64,000 nt of DNA from Suillus spraguei (Eukaryota > Basidiomycota > Agaricomycetes > Boletales > Suillaceae), in the NCBI GenBank assembly GCA_016800925.1, contig JABCPU010000194.1:1-64000 (forward strand). The letters run 5' to 3'. Within the stretch, counting starts at the first letter, position 1. The number at the start of each line of letters is the position of its first letter. Positions 52,984 through 64,000 of this stretch are shown one piece after another. Position numbers and translations under genes: made by a program. A model generated the notes under the pieces. That model saw only the letters and a list, made by a program, of their open reading frames with translations, made no database searches and was not told the origin of the DNA.

Positions 52984-53631
52984 TCAGCCAACTCGTGCCC
53001 TCTTTGCAGCTCCGCCATCTTCCTCCTCTTCCTCTTCGTCTCCTTCACTGATTTCATCCGCATAACGTTTCAAGCCGCCAGCAGAAGTAGGAGGTTCGTC
53101 TTCGTCCTCCTCGTAATACTCGTCATCGTCCTCGGCGTCCTCATCATTATCAGCGGCAGCTGAGGCTGACGTGCCATTCTGGATGAACTGCATGGGTTTT
53201 CTATGGAAAAAGACAATAATATATACACACCTCGCTAACTAGTAGCGCCGTCAAACTTGGTTTACTCTGTACCGATAACTCAACTTTGTGCAAGGGGCGA
53301 CGGACAAGAATTATACATACCCTTGATGCGGCACCTCCCTCCTCTCCATCCTCTTCATCATTGTCATCGTCGGCTTCAACTGGGTGGGACAAGTCACCTT
53401 GCTCTTCTCCTTCACCCTGTCATCATGAAACGTCGACAGAACAATGATAGACACAATTGTTGTGCAAAAACAAAAGCGAGTTTAGACGACACAAATTATG
53501 AGCACGAGTCTAGAAATATCAGAAAATAGTTTGCAAACCTCAACCTCGTATTCGTCGCTCTCCTCGCCTTCGTCAACCACTTCTGGCTCTTCTCCAGGGA
53601 CTGTAGGCTCCAGAGTGGGGTCAGGGGACAT
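52984..53631 (-). CDS. Small acidic protein with basic C-terminal tail (130 aa, 3 exons)
   Basis: Exons: 53631-53539, 53416-53321, 53187-52984, all phase 0 with GT-AG introns. The protein starts MSPDPTLEPTVPGEEPEVVDEGEE, is dominated by Asp/Glu throughout, and ends in a basic KRARVG after an acidic run. The composition is prothymosin- or histone-chaperone-like, and the KRAR tail could be a nuclear localisation signal. I see no CHZ or NAP signature, so function is not assigned. The last intron uses the third AG near the exon, because only that acceptor keeps the frame. A stretch of its coding sequence (LKRYADEISE region, about 53,044-53,080) recurs as diverged fragments at the ends of both duplication units (about 48,004-48,040 and 49,545-49,580). 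Confidence 0.7.
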
Positions 53632-54651
53632 TTTCAGGGCTGGAAAAGTGTATACGCAGAGCCTGAGGGATTGCGTTTGATGTTGGTTGAAATTCAACCA
53701 GCTGTGAACGGGGAAGCGAGAAGAAGATTAGCGCCATGGTGACATAGCGAAATGATGATTCTCACCTCAGGGTAGGTAGCTGACGAACGTTTGGTCCTGT
53801 GCTCAACACGTCGCACGCTTAGAAAAGGTCGCCGTCCCAGGGGGATTGCTGTTTTTGGGTGAGGCGGGAGGTCGTTGCGTGGGGGGGTCGTTCGCACCAT
53901 GCTCAAAGTTATTATTAACCTTTTATTTCTCCTCAAATCATCTCACATGCTAAAAAGGCAGGTTAAGTGAACATACCATTGCGTGGTTTGTTCTAATCTT
54001 CCAACGGTACATCAAATTTATGCATAATCTCATACCATTTATGCTAATACCTACCAGGTTGAAGATCTAGGACAGCGACTTGGTTTCATTGCGCAATCTA
54101 CTTCGAATAACGACTCAAGAGTTCGAGGACCCCCAATGTCACTGATCAGCCTACCAGGAATTTTGTCGCTTGGCGCTGATTTTCAGATCATCATCGTGGA
54201 GACTCTGCGACAAGTAATTCCGATCTTGTCATCGCCCGCCAAATTCGGGGTATGATCAAGTTATTAATCCTCAATTCTTAGTCTAATCTCATTATTTGGC
54301 AGTTGATGTGAAATTGAATTTCTATGATTCAGCAGGGGCAGCAAAAGTATAACTCGAAATTTTTGTGTACTTCAAGCTTGACCGGGAGCTGCAAACCTTA
54401 CCGATATGAATGCGATACGGACCCTTCATATTGACTCTCGCGCTAACCTCAGGGCCTCATGCAGATCATATTCTATGAATGTGGTAAGTGAACAAGATCA
54501 ATCTACCTGCCTCTGACGTCAGATCCTTCGTCAGCAATCCGATATGTGTTAGGAGACACTAGCATACAGGGGCTTGTATGGGCTCTGATTTAAGACGACT
54601 GTCTTCTGCAAAGACAATATCAATCCCTTCAACGTTTAACACTCAGTCAAC
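53632..54651. other. Divergent intergenic stretch
   Basis: About 1 kb between the divergent acidic-protein and four-TM genes should hold both promoters. No supported gene is present. Nothing repetitive is visible. Confidence 0.35.
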
Positions 54652-55498
54652 ATGGTTGTTAGCATCGTCCGATGGTGTATCTTGGGTCCGTCGGTATTCC
54701 CTCGCAAGTTTCAAACTAGCTTATCTTTATCATAGTGTTCACTCTGATCTTTGCGATCGTCGTGCTCGGCATAAGTGGCCACCTCATCGCCGTCCGACCT
54801 ACAGACTACTGGCGGTTTGCTGCACTTGCAGTTGCAGTCTCTTCGCTGACAATTCTTACATTCCCTGTCATGTGCGTTTTCTTCCGGATTGACAAAGCCA
54901 GCACTGATCCATGGTCGCAAAATTTAGTCTCATAGTTAATACCTTCATGGTTCGTGATCAAGACATTTCAGCAGAACGGATCTTAGGCGAGGCTGGCTGG
55001 ATCAGTTTGTCCTTCCGAATTCAAATATCTTGATGATTACTCACTACTTTTGTTTGTTTCTCAAGCTATCATGTGGATTCTGTGGCTCGCAACTGCGGCC
55101 AACGCCACTCACGCTACTCGCGTACACTTCTTCTCTGGCGGTTGCAGCTTCTGTAAGTGCCGTATATCCAGAGTAGGGGCACTTTTCTGATCATTTTATC
55201 CTCGCCTTTTTTTTCAGTTTCTGGCTATTCCAATAAGATCTGCAATGAGTTCAGGGTCGTAGAAGCTTTCTCTTATATCATCTTCATCGTTTGTGCGTCT
55301 TTTCCCTATTCACTTTGCATGTCTCAAGGGATATTTTCAGTGCTCGGCTACATGATCGGGTTGATGGTGTATGAGTTCACGCGCGACCAGCCCCAGGGTG
55401 ACCCCGCCCGTCAGACAGCAAATGTTGAAGCCGCCGCCCCTGTCACCACTTCCACCGGGGGGACCGATCCGAAAGTTAGACCTGGGATCGGAGGTTAG
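54652..55498 (+). CDS. Four-TM membrane protein, MARVEL-like
   Basis: Exon 1 encodes MVVSIVRWCILG (54,652-54,685). After a GT-AG intron come VFTLIFAIVVLGISGHLIAV and FAALAVAVSSLTILTFPVMCV, two TM segments. A third (TIMWILWLATAANATH) lies at about 55,070-55,110 and is followed by a Cys-containing loop (FFSGGCSFFSGYSNKIC). The fourth spans an intron (VVEAFSYIIFIV, then LLGYMIGLMVYEF). The soluble tail is Pro/Thr-rich and ends at 55,498. Four TM segments with the short loop pattern resemble fungal MARVEL-domain proteins of membrane microdomains. One junction, near 54,930-54,985, cannot be spliced in phase with the sites I can see, so either an unusual intron or a frameshift is present there. Confidence 0.65.
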
Positions 55499-58112
55499 GG
55501 AGGTGAATCGCCGGATGCTTAAGTTCTCCAAGCTAGGCTTGCAACGTAGTTTTCACTTACGTTCTGAAAATTAATACTGTCTAATTTTTGTATGAGTAAT
55601 CATCGTTCAATTGCGTGGGGATGGTTGATTTACTGGAGACTCAGCTCATCGGTTTGTGATATGCATCAAGTGGCTTCCTCAGTCTGCAAGTACGCGAGCA
55701 TTAAGTTCCTGTTCTCGGGTTTCTCGGACGAGATATCTTAGATTTTGAAGGTCCAGGATCCTCATGTTCTGTGCCGAAATCCTCAAGAGGTCAAAGTGTT
55801 GCCTAATGGCTTTCGGTGGTGCTAATACCAATAAGGGCAGTACCAAACAAGTGTCAAGATAGTGACAGACCGATCTGCTAAGCCACCAACTTCAGATTCG
55901 CTGCAATGCAAGTATTTCTTCTCAACATGAACAAATTTGACTATCCGCAGTTCTGTTGTCCTGTCAGACAAACAGGGACTCCTCAGTACACTGGGGTGCT
56001 TGAGTCATCTTATTGAAGCTTTTGCACCCACTGCGGTGATGCTATGCTAACGTTTTTCTGCTTCTAGCCCCACGGAGGGTCGCAGTACGCCGCTGATGTG
56101 AAAGACGGCCTCGTGTTTGCCACGCCTGTCGACCAATATCGACGCTTATCAGCAATAGGCTAGTTTCGTACTCACTTGAAGTGACATGTTAATCAGACCG
56201 AGTCGTACGATTCTGAGGGAATCCCGCAACCCGGGCACATTTTGATCCTCTATTCGTTCTGCTACGGCAGGACACTGCTTCGCGTTGCATGCGTTACCAA
56301 GCTGACTCGGACTCGTTGTCTGTAGAACAATATATGGGAAAATCGGTCATCTGGAACAGATCACAATGGCTAGACTTCATGGTCGAACTGCTACTCGTGT
56401 GGCCGCCACGTTTCTAACGGATCGCTCCGTGATGACTCTTCTTATTGAAGACACTCGTGCAGGCATTATTGTCTCGTCTTACCCATCGGTAGAAAATCTA
56501 CGACTATCATGGAAGTATACGCACATTGTGTTCGCGTCTGTTTTTATACCTCTTGTGTTTGTTTGAACCAATAAGCTTTATTAGCTGCGTGTCAGGTTTT
56601 TTTTATGCTGAGCACTGAGCGCTGATTGGACAAGTGGTTCCCCTTGCATACACAGCACGTCACAGCAACAAGTGCGTGGTAGTGTGACTGCTTTCGTCTC
56701 GCTGCGTTATCAGCTACGATGGTGCTATTTGTTGCGTGGATCGGTACCGGTGCTGCACAGTAACATACAGCTCAGATAACATCCTAGTGCGTATTTTGCT
56801 AGGTCCGAGGAGCGGTGATGCTTTTAGCAGTCTATCACCGACGGCATGGGCGGCAATTCGACATCTGTAATACCGAGAAAATTTGACATGAGCATGATCT
56901 ACGAGTCTAGAATTTGCCATGAATTAGATGGGCCTCGCGATTTTACTGAGGAGTTCAATTATTGTGCGCCACAGAGATCGGATCCTGCTTGTGCGGGGTA
57001 AGTTGTTATCTACTAGCCCTATTTCATGCAAGTACTGATCACGTACATCAAAAGCTGTGTGTTTCACACACTGTGAGCCTGGCCAAGCACCACGAGAGAA
57101 TATGCCCGATGTGAATATGATGACTTACTAATTTGTAATGTTATAGTTCGGTCTCATCCGTTCAGCGAGTGAGCTGTGGCAAGGGGAAGGTGTTCGCGAA
57201 CATCCGTGATTCTATTATCTCTAAGGTGATTATGGCGGTATCTATATCTCGAGGTTCTCAGCGGCTGCCAACCAGTTCGGGTGGGCCTGGAGACGAGTGT
57301 GGTTCAGTTCTATGGACGGTCCCGTTCTGGTGTTGCACTTTAAGGAAAGGTTCTAGGAAGCAATATAAAATAAAATAAGAATAGAAGAAACGGAGAAGGG
57401 GAGACAAAACGGATGGATGTTTTTAAAAGTTACGGCAGACCTCTGAGCATTAATTGGTGACCAAGCAAAGCCAGACAACCACTTGAACGAACCCATCAAC
57501 CAAGCGAACTAAACTAACTACAGCTAGCAAACCTTTTTCACTCAAAGTCAATCTTATTCATTGACTCAGTCCTTCCTTAATACTTTATAATCCCTCCTCT
57601 TTCTTATACTCTCACAACTGTGGTTATTTGGCAGCTTACGGTTCAAATACCGCGTCGTGCTGCACAGCTCTTAGTAGCAGCCTCGAGGCAGAAATCTGAA
57701 CTCAGTTTGCTCATATCTGGCAGCTTTCCAACCGTATCTTTGATCAAGGCCCTGCAGTATTAACTGCCAGTAATCTCTGTCAAGTCAGTGCCAGAATCAT
57801 TGATTGTCAGTACCTGGACGGCATCGTTCACCGTTTAAAACGCATCTTTTCATTTCCCCCGTGGTCTCCTCGTGGCCTTTCACGCCAACGCCGCGCGACG
57901 ATTACCCATAATATCTTCCGCCCTAATTAATCGATTTCTCAACTGTCACAGAATCCAAATTCCTTTGTCGTCTACTCTTCTCTCTCTTGCACCTTCACTC
58001 CCACATACTCCCTATTCGCCGGAAGTCACATACCCAACCCACAACCAGGACCTTAGAGAGACGGCTTGCTTATCCCTTTTCTCGTAATCCTTGCCAATTT
58101 TTATTCCCGCGG
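55499..58112. other. Long stretch without supported genes, upstream of the kinase
   Basis: About 2.6 kb. I find no frame with recognisable motifs; the short frames (for example 56,366-56,566 and 57,169-57,378) are at noise level. The last 600 bases (57,500-58,112) are CT-rich and probably hold the kinase promoter and 5' UTR. Confidence 0.4.
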
Positions 58113-61100
58113 ATGCCTGGTGTAGCCGCCACCTTTCATCAGCGCGGTGCTTCAAAGAAAAACTTCAAATCTGTCCTTGGTTTCGGGCCTTTCAACCGAA
58201 GCCGTTCTTCCGTCGATTCTTACCTTCCTCGTCAACCTACAAACAGAGTCAGCATCGATACCTCAAGAAGCTTTCAATACAAGCGCAAATCCCGCCAAGA
58301 ACGTGCAAGTACAACCAACGTCTCCTCTGATTCACTCTCAAGTTCCCCCCACGCACATCAGGAGCATACTCAGAACCATAAACACGACCCCAATAACACC
58401 GTCCGCAGTATGAAGTCCATAGACGCCGCTCATACACGTCCTATCAGAAGACCACCAGTCAGGATTGATGCTCAGGAAGGTCCCTGGAGCGTCAGCGTCG
58501 CTGAGACTCCGAATGATGCACACTCGTATAGCATTTACATAAAGAGTGAGTCCCACACATTTTTTCTTTCCACTCTTTCTCCACCATGTTGGTCAGATGA
58601 GTTTTTTTACTACTCACGCATTTGGATTTTCGTCTGGCTTCCGAGGTAGTCGGGTTACCATCATGTGTGTACTCTACAGTGCCATGTGATTGTCGTCCAG
58701 CATTTTATGACCTAAGGCCCCGTTAATTTCCGCAACATGTCTTTGACAAACGAACCTGCTAATGATATTTCTTTTTCCACAGCCTCCACGCACAACCTCA
58801 CCCTGACCCGCACTGCCACAGAGATCGTTGAGTTGCACTTCAAGCTTGCAGACTCCGTCCCAGGCACTAGGCTTCCCAAGCTGCCCATAGACTCGGCGGC
58901 TCAGCCCATCAAGCGGAATATCTTCCTCAATACGCTGTCTCGTCTCGCCTCGCCAAGCAACAAGGTAGCGCGCACGGTATCTACACGCATCGCCAATGCC
59001 AATTCCGTTACTCCGATTGTTTCACCCACGCACGAGATTGGCGACCCTTTCACTGAGACGGGCACTACGGGTTCAGGGGGCAATGTAGTCACGAGCCTTG
59101 CCGCATATCTCACCAGCATCTCAAATGAGCCAACGTTCCGACAGGCCCGCGCATGGAAGCGTTTTGTACGTGTGCGCACTGATGATCTCGAGAGCGTACG
59201 TGTAGAGCGCGCAATCAAGCGCGTGCGCTCTGATCTAGCAGCACACGGGAGTTCCAAAGCTACCACAAATATTAGCTCGGGCAACGTCAGCGAAATCGAG
59301 GTGGATGATGTCAATGGTGCTGCGAGCGAAGTCAATTTGAATGATTTTGCTGTTGGTGACTTGAGAGACGAGGGGATTAAAGAGGAAGAGGAGGGCACAG
59401 AGTCTACTCCTGTTGAGGTGGAAGGTCTAGCTGCTGCTGAAGTGGACGGTCTAGCTCCTGTTGTGGACGAGGCTCCTCTTACTGGAGCTCCTGAAGACAT
59501 TGTCGTTGTGGATGAAGCAGTTCCTGCACCCATAGAAGCAGAACTTACAGCTCCTAACGCAGCTGATGAGGAAGAGACAGTTGTCTCTACACCTGTTGCG
59601 GAGGTCCAGGCCTCCCGGATGCTTCGCTCCCACTCTGCCGATCCCGATAAAGCCAGCCGTTTGTCGCGAGTATACACTTCATCGACACTGCTGGAAGGCA
59701 CGAGTTCCCAAACGGGCGATGACTCTTCGATTAGCACCAACACTGGTCGACGCAAGAAGCGCACCAAGTCAGCTGACCCGAACAAGGAACTCAAGAAGCG
59801 TTCAAAGCGCAAAGTCGTCATTGATGACTTTGAGATGATGCGTGTCCTTGGCAAGGGGTGTGCAGGCAAGGTGTTGCTTGTGAGACACAAGACGAGCTCG
59901 GATCTGTATGCCCTGAAGGCGATCACAAAACGGCATGTATTGGCGCACCAGGAGCTGCAGCACACGTTGACCGAACAAGCTGTGCTCAAACGAATGGCAG
60001 CAGAGTCGAAAGACCCATTCGTTGTCAAGCTGTGGTGGAGTTTTCATGATAAGGAAAATCTATTTTTAGTCATGGTATGCTTCTTCATACAAGCGCACAA
60101 CACGCACGTTAATGACATTCCCTCCTAGGACTTCCATCCAGGCGGCGACCTTGCCACGCAGCTTGCACGTTGGGGTAGGCTAGGTCGGGACCGTGCCCGG
60201 TTTTACGCCGCGGAGATAGTCGAAGGTGTCGAGGGCCTACATGCAGCTGGCGTCATCTACCGCGACCTCAAACCTGAAAACATCCTTATTGGTGCAGATG
60301 GGCACATTGTACTGACAGACTTTGGCCTCTCAAAAGAGTTCCCACGCCGTGTCGCCGCAACGACCGCGCCTCCTACTCCCACACGTGGCGAGTTCTATTC
60401 AGCTCCGGGCAGTGAGCCTACGACGCCGCCCTGGATGAAGGGCGAGAAGAGCCAGGACCTTGTAGTGGGCTGGCATGGGCAGACAGTTGGCCCTATGGAC
60501 GCGACAACGACTTTCTGCGGTACAGCAGAGTATTTGGCTCCAGAAGTGATCCAAGGACTACCGTACAGTTACGAGGTCGACTGGTGGAGTTTTGGCACCA
60601 TGCTCTATGAGATGTTGACGGGAATTGTAAGTATCTTGGCTTTAAGTTTCGACGGTTACTCATGCGCAACAGACGCCATTCTGGGCGAATAACCACTCCG
60701 ACATGTATGTCAGGGTCCTGCAGGATGAACTGCAATTTCCTGAGGATAGAGCGATTGACCAAGATACTAAGAGCTTGATTAGAGGGGTGGGTGATGCTTC
60801 TGTCCATGGCCGCAAGTCATTTATAGTCGCCCTCACTCAGCTCTTGCAACGAAATCCTGCACTTAGGATGTGCGAGCCGCGGATCAAGCGGCACCCGTAC
60901 TTCTCCATGATGTGAGTTTGTCACGAGGCCAGCCTTCCTAATCCTAATTTCCTTCCCTTTAGTGATTGGTCGCACGTGTATTACAAGCGCTACATACGTG
61001 AGGCATTTTCGCTGCTGCAATAGATAGATGCGATGTGCTTACTTGGCGTTGTTGTCCCTTTAGCCCCCTATATCCCACCCATTGATCCATCCAATGCAAG

Positions 61101-62532
61101 TGATACCCAGAACTTCGACGACACATTCCTAGATATGGAACCAGTAATTGACGACCCGAACGATCAGGAACAGACTGATACTGACCGTGACCAAACGGAC
61201 GCCGAGCCTACAGATGGGGAAGGCGAGGATTCAAATACGACGCCCTCGCATTCCCGTAGCCCATCAGTGCATCCAGTTGACGAGAGTGTTGATGTCTTTG
61301 ACGGATACTCGTTCAAGGGTCGGTATTCTGTTATCATGGACGATGATGACGATGATGACGCATCTGGAGAATCTGAACGGGAAGAAACAGATGGGGAAGA
61401 AATACCAGAGGTTCTTGCAAGTACTGCGCATACTCCTATGCAGCCGGAGGTCGAGGAGACATTATCTGTTGTTGATGAAGTGACTCCAGAACCGAAGACT
61501 CCTGAAGCGAGACCACAAGTTCTACCACAGGAGCAGCCCGCCGAGATCATCGTTCAGCCGCAAGAGGACACTGCAATACAGATTGAGGAATGTGCAATGC
61601 TAGTTGAGCCCATTATACCTTCAGAGCCGACACCCGCTCCTCTCGAAGAATCTCCATTGCCGACTACTCCCACGTCACCCCCTCAGGAAATTGTGCCTAT
61701 TCCACCGGCCAAGGATGTCAAGCCGAAGGTTACAAAGCCAGCCGCCTCTCGGTCAAGCGCCCATCGTGCAACGCGCAATCGCCGAGAGAAATCCGGTGTC
61801 CCCGCGCTTGACCGCTTCCTTTCCGATGGCCCCGATGAGGAAGAGTGTGCAGAGAAAGATGAGGAGGATGATGAAGACAACGACTGGGACTTCGTTGAAG
61901 CTGGAGATGGCGAGGACCGCAATGGCACCAAGGGCACAAGCTTGTTTGCTCGGGGTGTCGTTGACCGGTATCGATTGGCCGTATTCCGAAAAGCATCAAC
62001 CCCTTCGCAACGGATGGGCGGACGCTCATTTTCTGGCATGTCAAAAGAGTCTGACGTTCACGGTACCGATCCGGCAGAGTCACCTAGTCCATCAGAGAAG
62101 CACCGTCGTGGACGTGCACCTGCATTGAAGTTCCGAAAAACGCCCAGACAGTTCCTCCGTGCAAAGACTCCGCCATCATCATTTCCCACCAAGTCAGGTT
62201 CTACTGCCAAAACCCTCACACCTTCCACATCCGCCACGCTATCATCGGTATCAAGTGGTGGCCTCCTATCGCCTTCTGTTTCTGGCACAAGTTCAACACC
62301 AATGTCTCCATCGCTCAAATCGAAAGAATCAGCAACTTCAGTCGGCGAAAGTCTATCGTCAGATCAGTCAAACGGTGATACGATACCAGAAACCCTTTAT
62401 TCACCCGAATCGACGAGGGGAACCCCGGTCGCTCACACCGAGGAGCCCGAGAAGCTTAAGAACAAAAAGCTCAAGAAGTACAAAGAAGGAGCAGAGAAAA
62501 TGTTGTCCCTCTTTGCTTCTCCTCGTCAATGA
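58113..62532 (+). CDS. PX-domain AGC-family Ser/Thr kinase, intact (1,303 aa, 7 exons)
   Basis: This is a cytoplasmic or endomembrane kinase, predicted to bind phosphoinositides through its PX domain. Exons: 58113-58545, 58783-60074, 60129-60626, 60673-60786, 60841-60911, 60963-60997, 61064-62532; total 3,912 nt in frame. Residues 1-140 are basic and Ser-rich. The PX-like domain follows (about 145-290: TATEIVELHFKLADSVPGTRLPKLP ... LAAYLTSISNEPTF), then an acidic linker. The kinase domain (about 492-805) has DFEMMRVLGKGCAGKVLLVRH, ALKAITKRHV, IYRDLKPENIL, LTDFGLSKE, TTTFCGTAEYLAPEVIQG and an AGC-type end. An insert of about 60 residues lies between DFG and the T-loop. The 490-residue tail is acidic and Ser/Pro-rich, with a basic segment near the end. 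The start at 58,113 is the first Met that keeps exon 1 open into exon 2 in phase. Confidence 0.92.
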
Positions 62533-64000
62533 TCACGATCCAGTCGACCGCGGGACCGGTCCCTCTTTTCTTCTGCTTCCGCATTCTCGTCAAGTCAAAG
62601 TCAAACAATAATCTTGTATCCTTCATCTCAAGACTCATTATCACTATGCATTGCCTCACAATTACTTACTCTAGCACTTTCCTTTTTTCATGGTCCTTTT
62701 TATATCAGTTCATCGAGGATGGGTCGCGAACTAGAATCGCGACCGATTTTTTGCTCCATTACATATGGACTGGGTGTTCGTCTTATGTTTCTTAATTGAT
62801 TGCGTCCCTCTGTCGTTACTTGCATTACTGTTTTGCTTAGGATTTCAATCGTATTGCATCCCAATAATCGGTCGGTTTGCTACAAGTTTGCTATTGATAT
62901 TTTTTGGAAAGCGTTGTCTGATCAATAGTATACCTACTAGGGCGGCCCTTGGACGTTCTGGACGCTTGTATATAGTGCCAACCTCGAGCGACAAACTGCC
63001 CGTAATCGATCTACTTCTGTGAGATGTGTGCTGTGATGCATGTTTAACCTGAGTCCTTGACCCATACGCATCAAATAGGCGTATGATGATCATATGGCTG
63101 CTGGGATGAGTTCGAATTGGTGTTCTCGGACATGCAAACCTTGCATAGCGTCTAGTGGTCAACAAACTGACATAGACATGGTACCACCATGGTGGCCTCT
63201 GTACATAAAGTTGCCCAAACACAACGTCTGCATGTATCTGAGGGTAGAAATAGAAAGGTCGAACGTTTGTGACTCAGTTACGACCCTTCCCATGGTAAGT
63301 GAACGTCCCCGGTCATCAATCATCATCCTATTGTTGGTATGAAGAATGTTAGCAATTCATTGGGTGGCGAGATAACTTAGGTACCATGGGATTGGATTCC
63401 GTGTCAGAGTCAAATCCGGGGACATACAAAGGCTAGAACTTATGAGTTGGTGCTACTATAGAAGGTAGAGAGACGGCTCACCCGGGGTTCGGCTCTCAAA
63501 TAAGCTACGACGCCCCCAGGAAAACTGCTTGTGAGAGGAATCTCCAGCAGGAGGCTTGCTAAATCTTGCCAATTTTGTCGGTCGTAAACTCCCCCCATCT
63601 TATATGACATGAGGGCGGCGTTCGTGTTATCAGCTGACTGCCGAAGTGTTAAACCAACTATGGTCCGGTCGGTAGCCCGAGAGCAACTACTAGTGATGAG
63701 ATCGAAGTCATCTAGAAGACTGCAGCAAACTAGTTTTGCATGATTTGGAAGAGAAATTAAGATACGCTTGTCGCGATTACTGGAGGACGGCTGCACAACA
63801 GATGTCATGACGGTCGTGGAGTAAGCGGCAGCGCGACCTAATTCATATTCCGACAGTTCTAGTACTTACATAATGCTGCAAAGCGGCTAGCAGATGCGAA
63901 TCATGCGATAGACATTGGGCATTGCCTCAGCGCTTGAAGATCGGGAAGGCGTCTGCGACTACGATGTGTAAGCACGCTGGCCAACTAAATCTGTCCGCAA
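62533..64000. other. 3' flank of the kinase and unassigned right edge
   Basis: No supported gene is present. A 122-codon minus-strand frame at 63,440-63,808 (SVVQPSSSNRDKRILISLPNHAK ... RQNWQDLASLLL) looks somewhat protein-like, with Leu-rich helices, and could be an exon of a gene continuing beyond the window. There is no motif to identify it, so I leave it unassigned. The rest shows nothing. Confidence 0.35.

Noticed and set aside
57987..58112. Upstream extension of the kinase first exon
   Set aside because: The extra residues are low-complexity from a CT-rich leader; Met at 58,113 gives the better start.
63440..63808. 122-codon minus-strand frame at the right edge
   Set aside because: Protein-like in part but unidentifiable, with no start context or introns that support it; left as an unassigned edge frame.

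Overview
The window is nuclear DNA of a filamentous basidiomycete, most likely an Agaricomycete. The genes carry many short (about 45-65 bp) GT-AG introns. The families are typical of mushrooms: an OMST-oxidoreductase-like P450, a polyporopepsin-type aspartic protease, an FCY-type permease, an F-box protein and a HET protein. The retroelements are Ty3/gypsy types common in that class. There are no operons, ribosome binding sites or CRISPR arrays. All exon models were derived by hand from splice sites, reading frame and protein motifs; no database search was possible.

Layout. (1) 1-21.5 kb is a nest of transposable elements. A chromodomain Ty3/gypsy element lies in tandem (3' end of one copy, a shared LTR, a second copy, an LTR). 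It is followed by a second, decayed gypsy element interrupted by a 970-bp insertion and by a piece of a third gypsy element that contains an LTR and a gag gene. Then come a solo LTR of the first family (target duplication TAATC) and another solo LTR (target duplication ATTAA) that contains a Tc1/mariner element with an intact transposase. A 5'-truncated second copy of the second gypsy family ends just 3' of the first host gene. (2) 21.6-31 kb holds two intact genes on the minus strand, a cytochrome P450 (501 aa, 9 exons) and a full-length ABCA-type ABC transporter (19 exons). They could form a metabolism/export pair, but only their proximity supports this. (3) 31-37.7 kb is gene-poor. It contains a broken protein-coding remnant and a tandem array of three tRNA-Ser-like units with a period of about 148 bp. 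(4) 37.7-42.6 kb holds an intact pepsin-family gene whose two catalytic DTG motifs read DSF and DCG, a short terminal-inverted-repeat element, and an F-box protein gene. (5) 44.6-49.6 kb holds a purine-cytosine permease and a 1.65-kb tandem duplication. The duplicated unit covers the permease 3' end and a convergent PNPOx-like flavoprotein gene. The upstream permease is whole beside a broken flavoprotein gene; the downstream permease is a fragment beside an intact flavoprotein gene. (6) 49.7-62.5 kb holds a small membrane-protein ORF, a HET-domain gene, a small acidic protein, a four-TM membrane protein and a 1,303-aa PX-domain AGC kinase.

No obvious multi-gene pathway links the host genes. 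The points most worth following are the substituted aspartic protease, the reciprocal decay within the tandem duplication, the TIR architecture of the Tc1 element, the long hairpin at 18.9-19.05 kb and the tRNA-like array.
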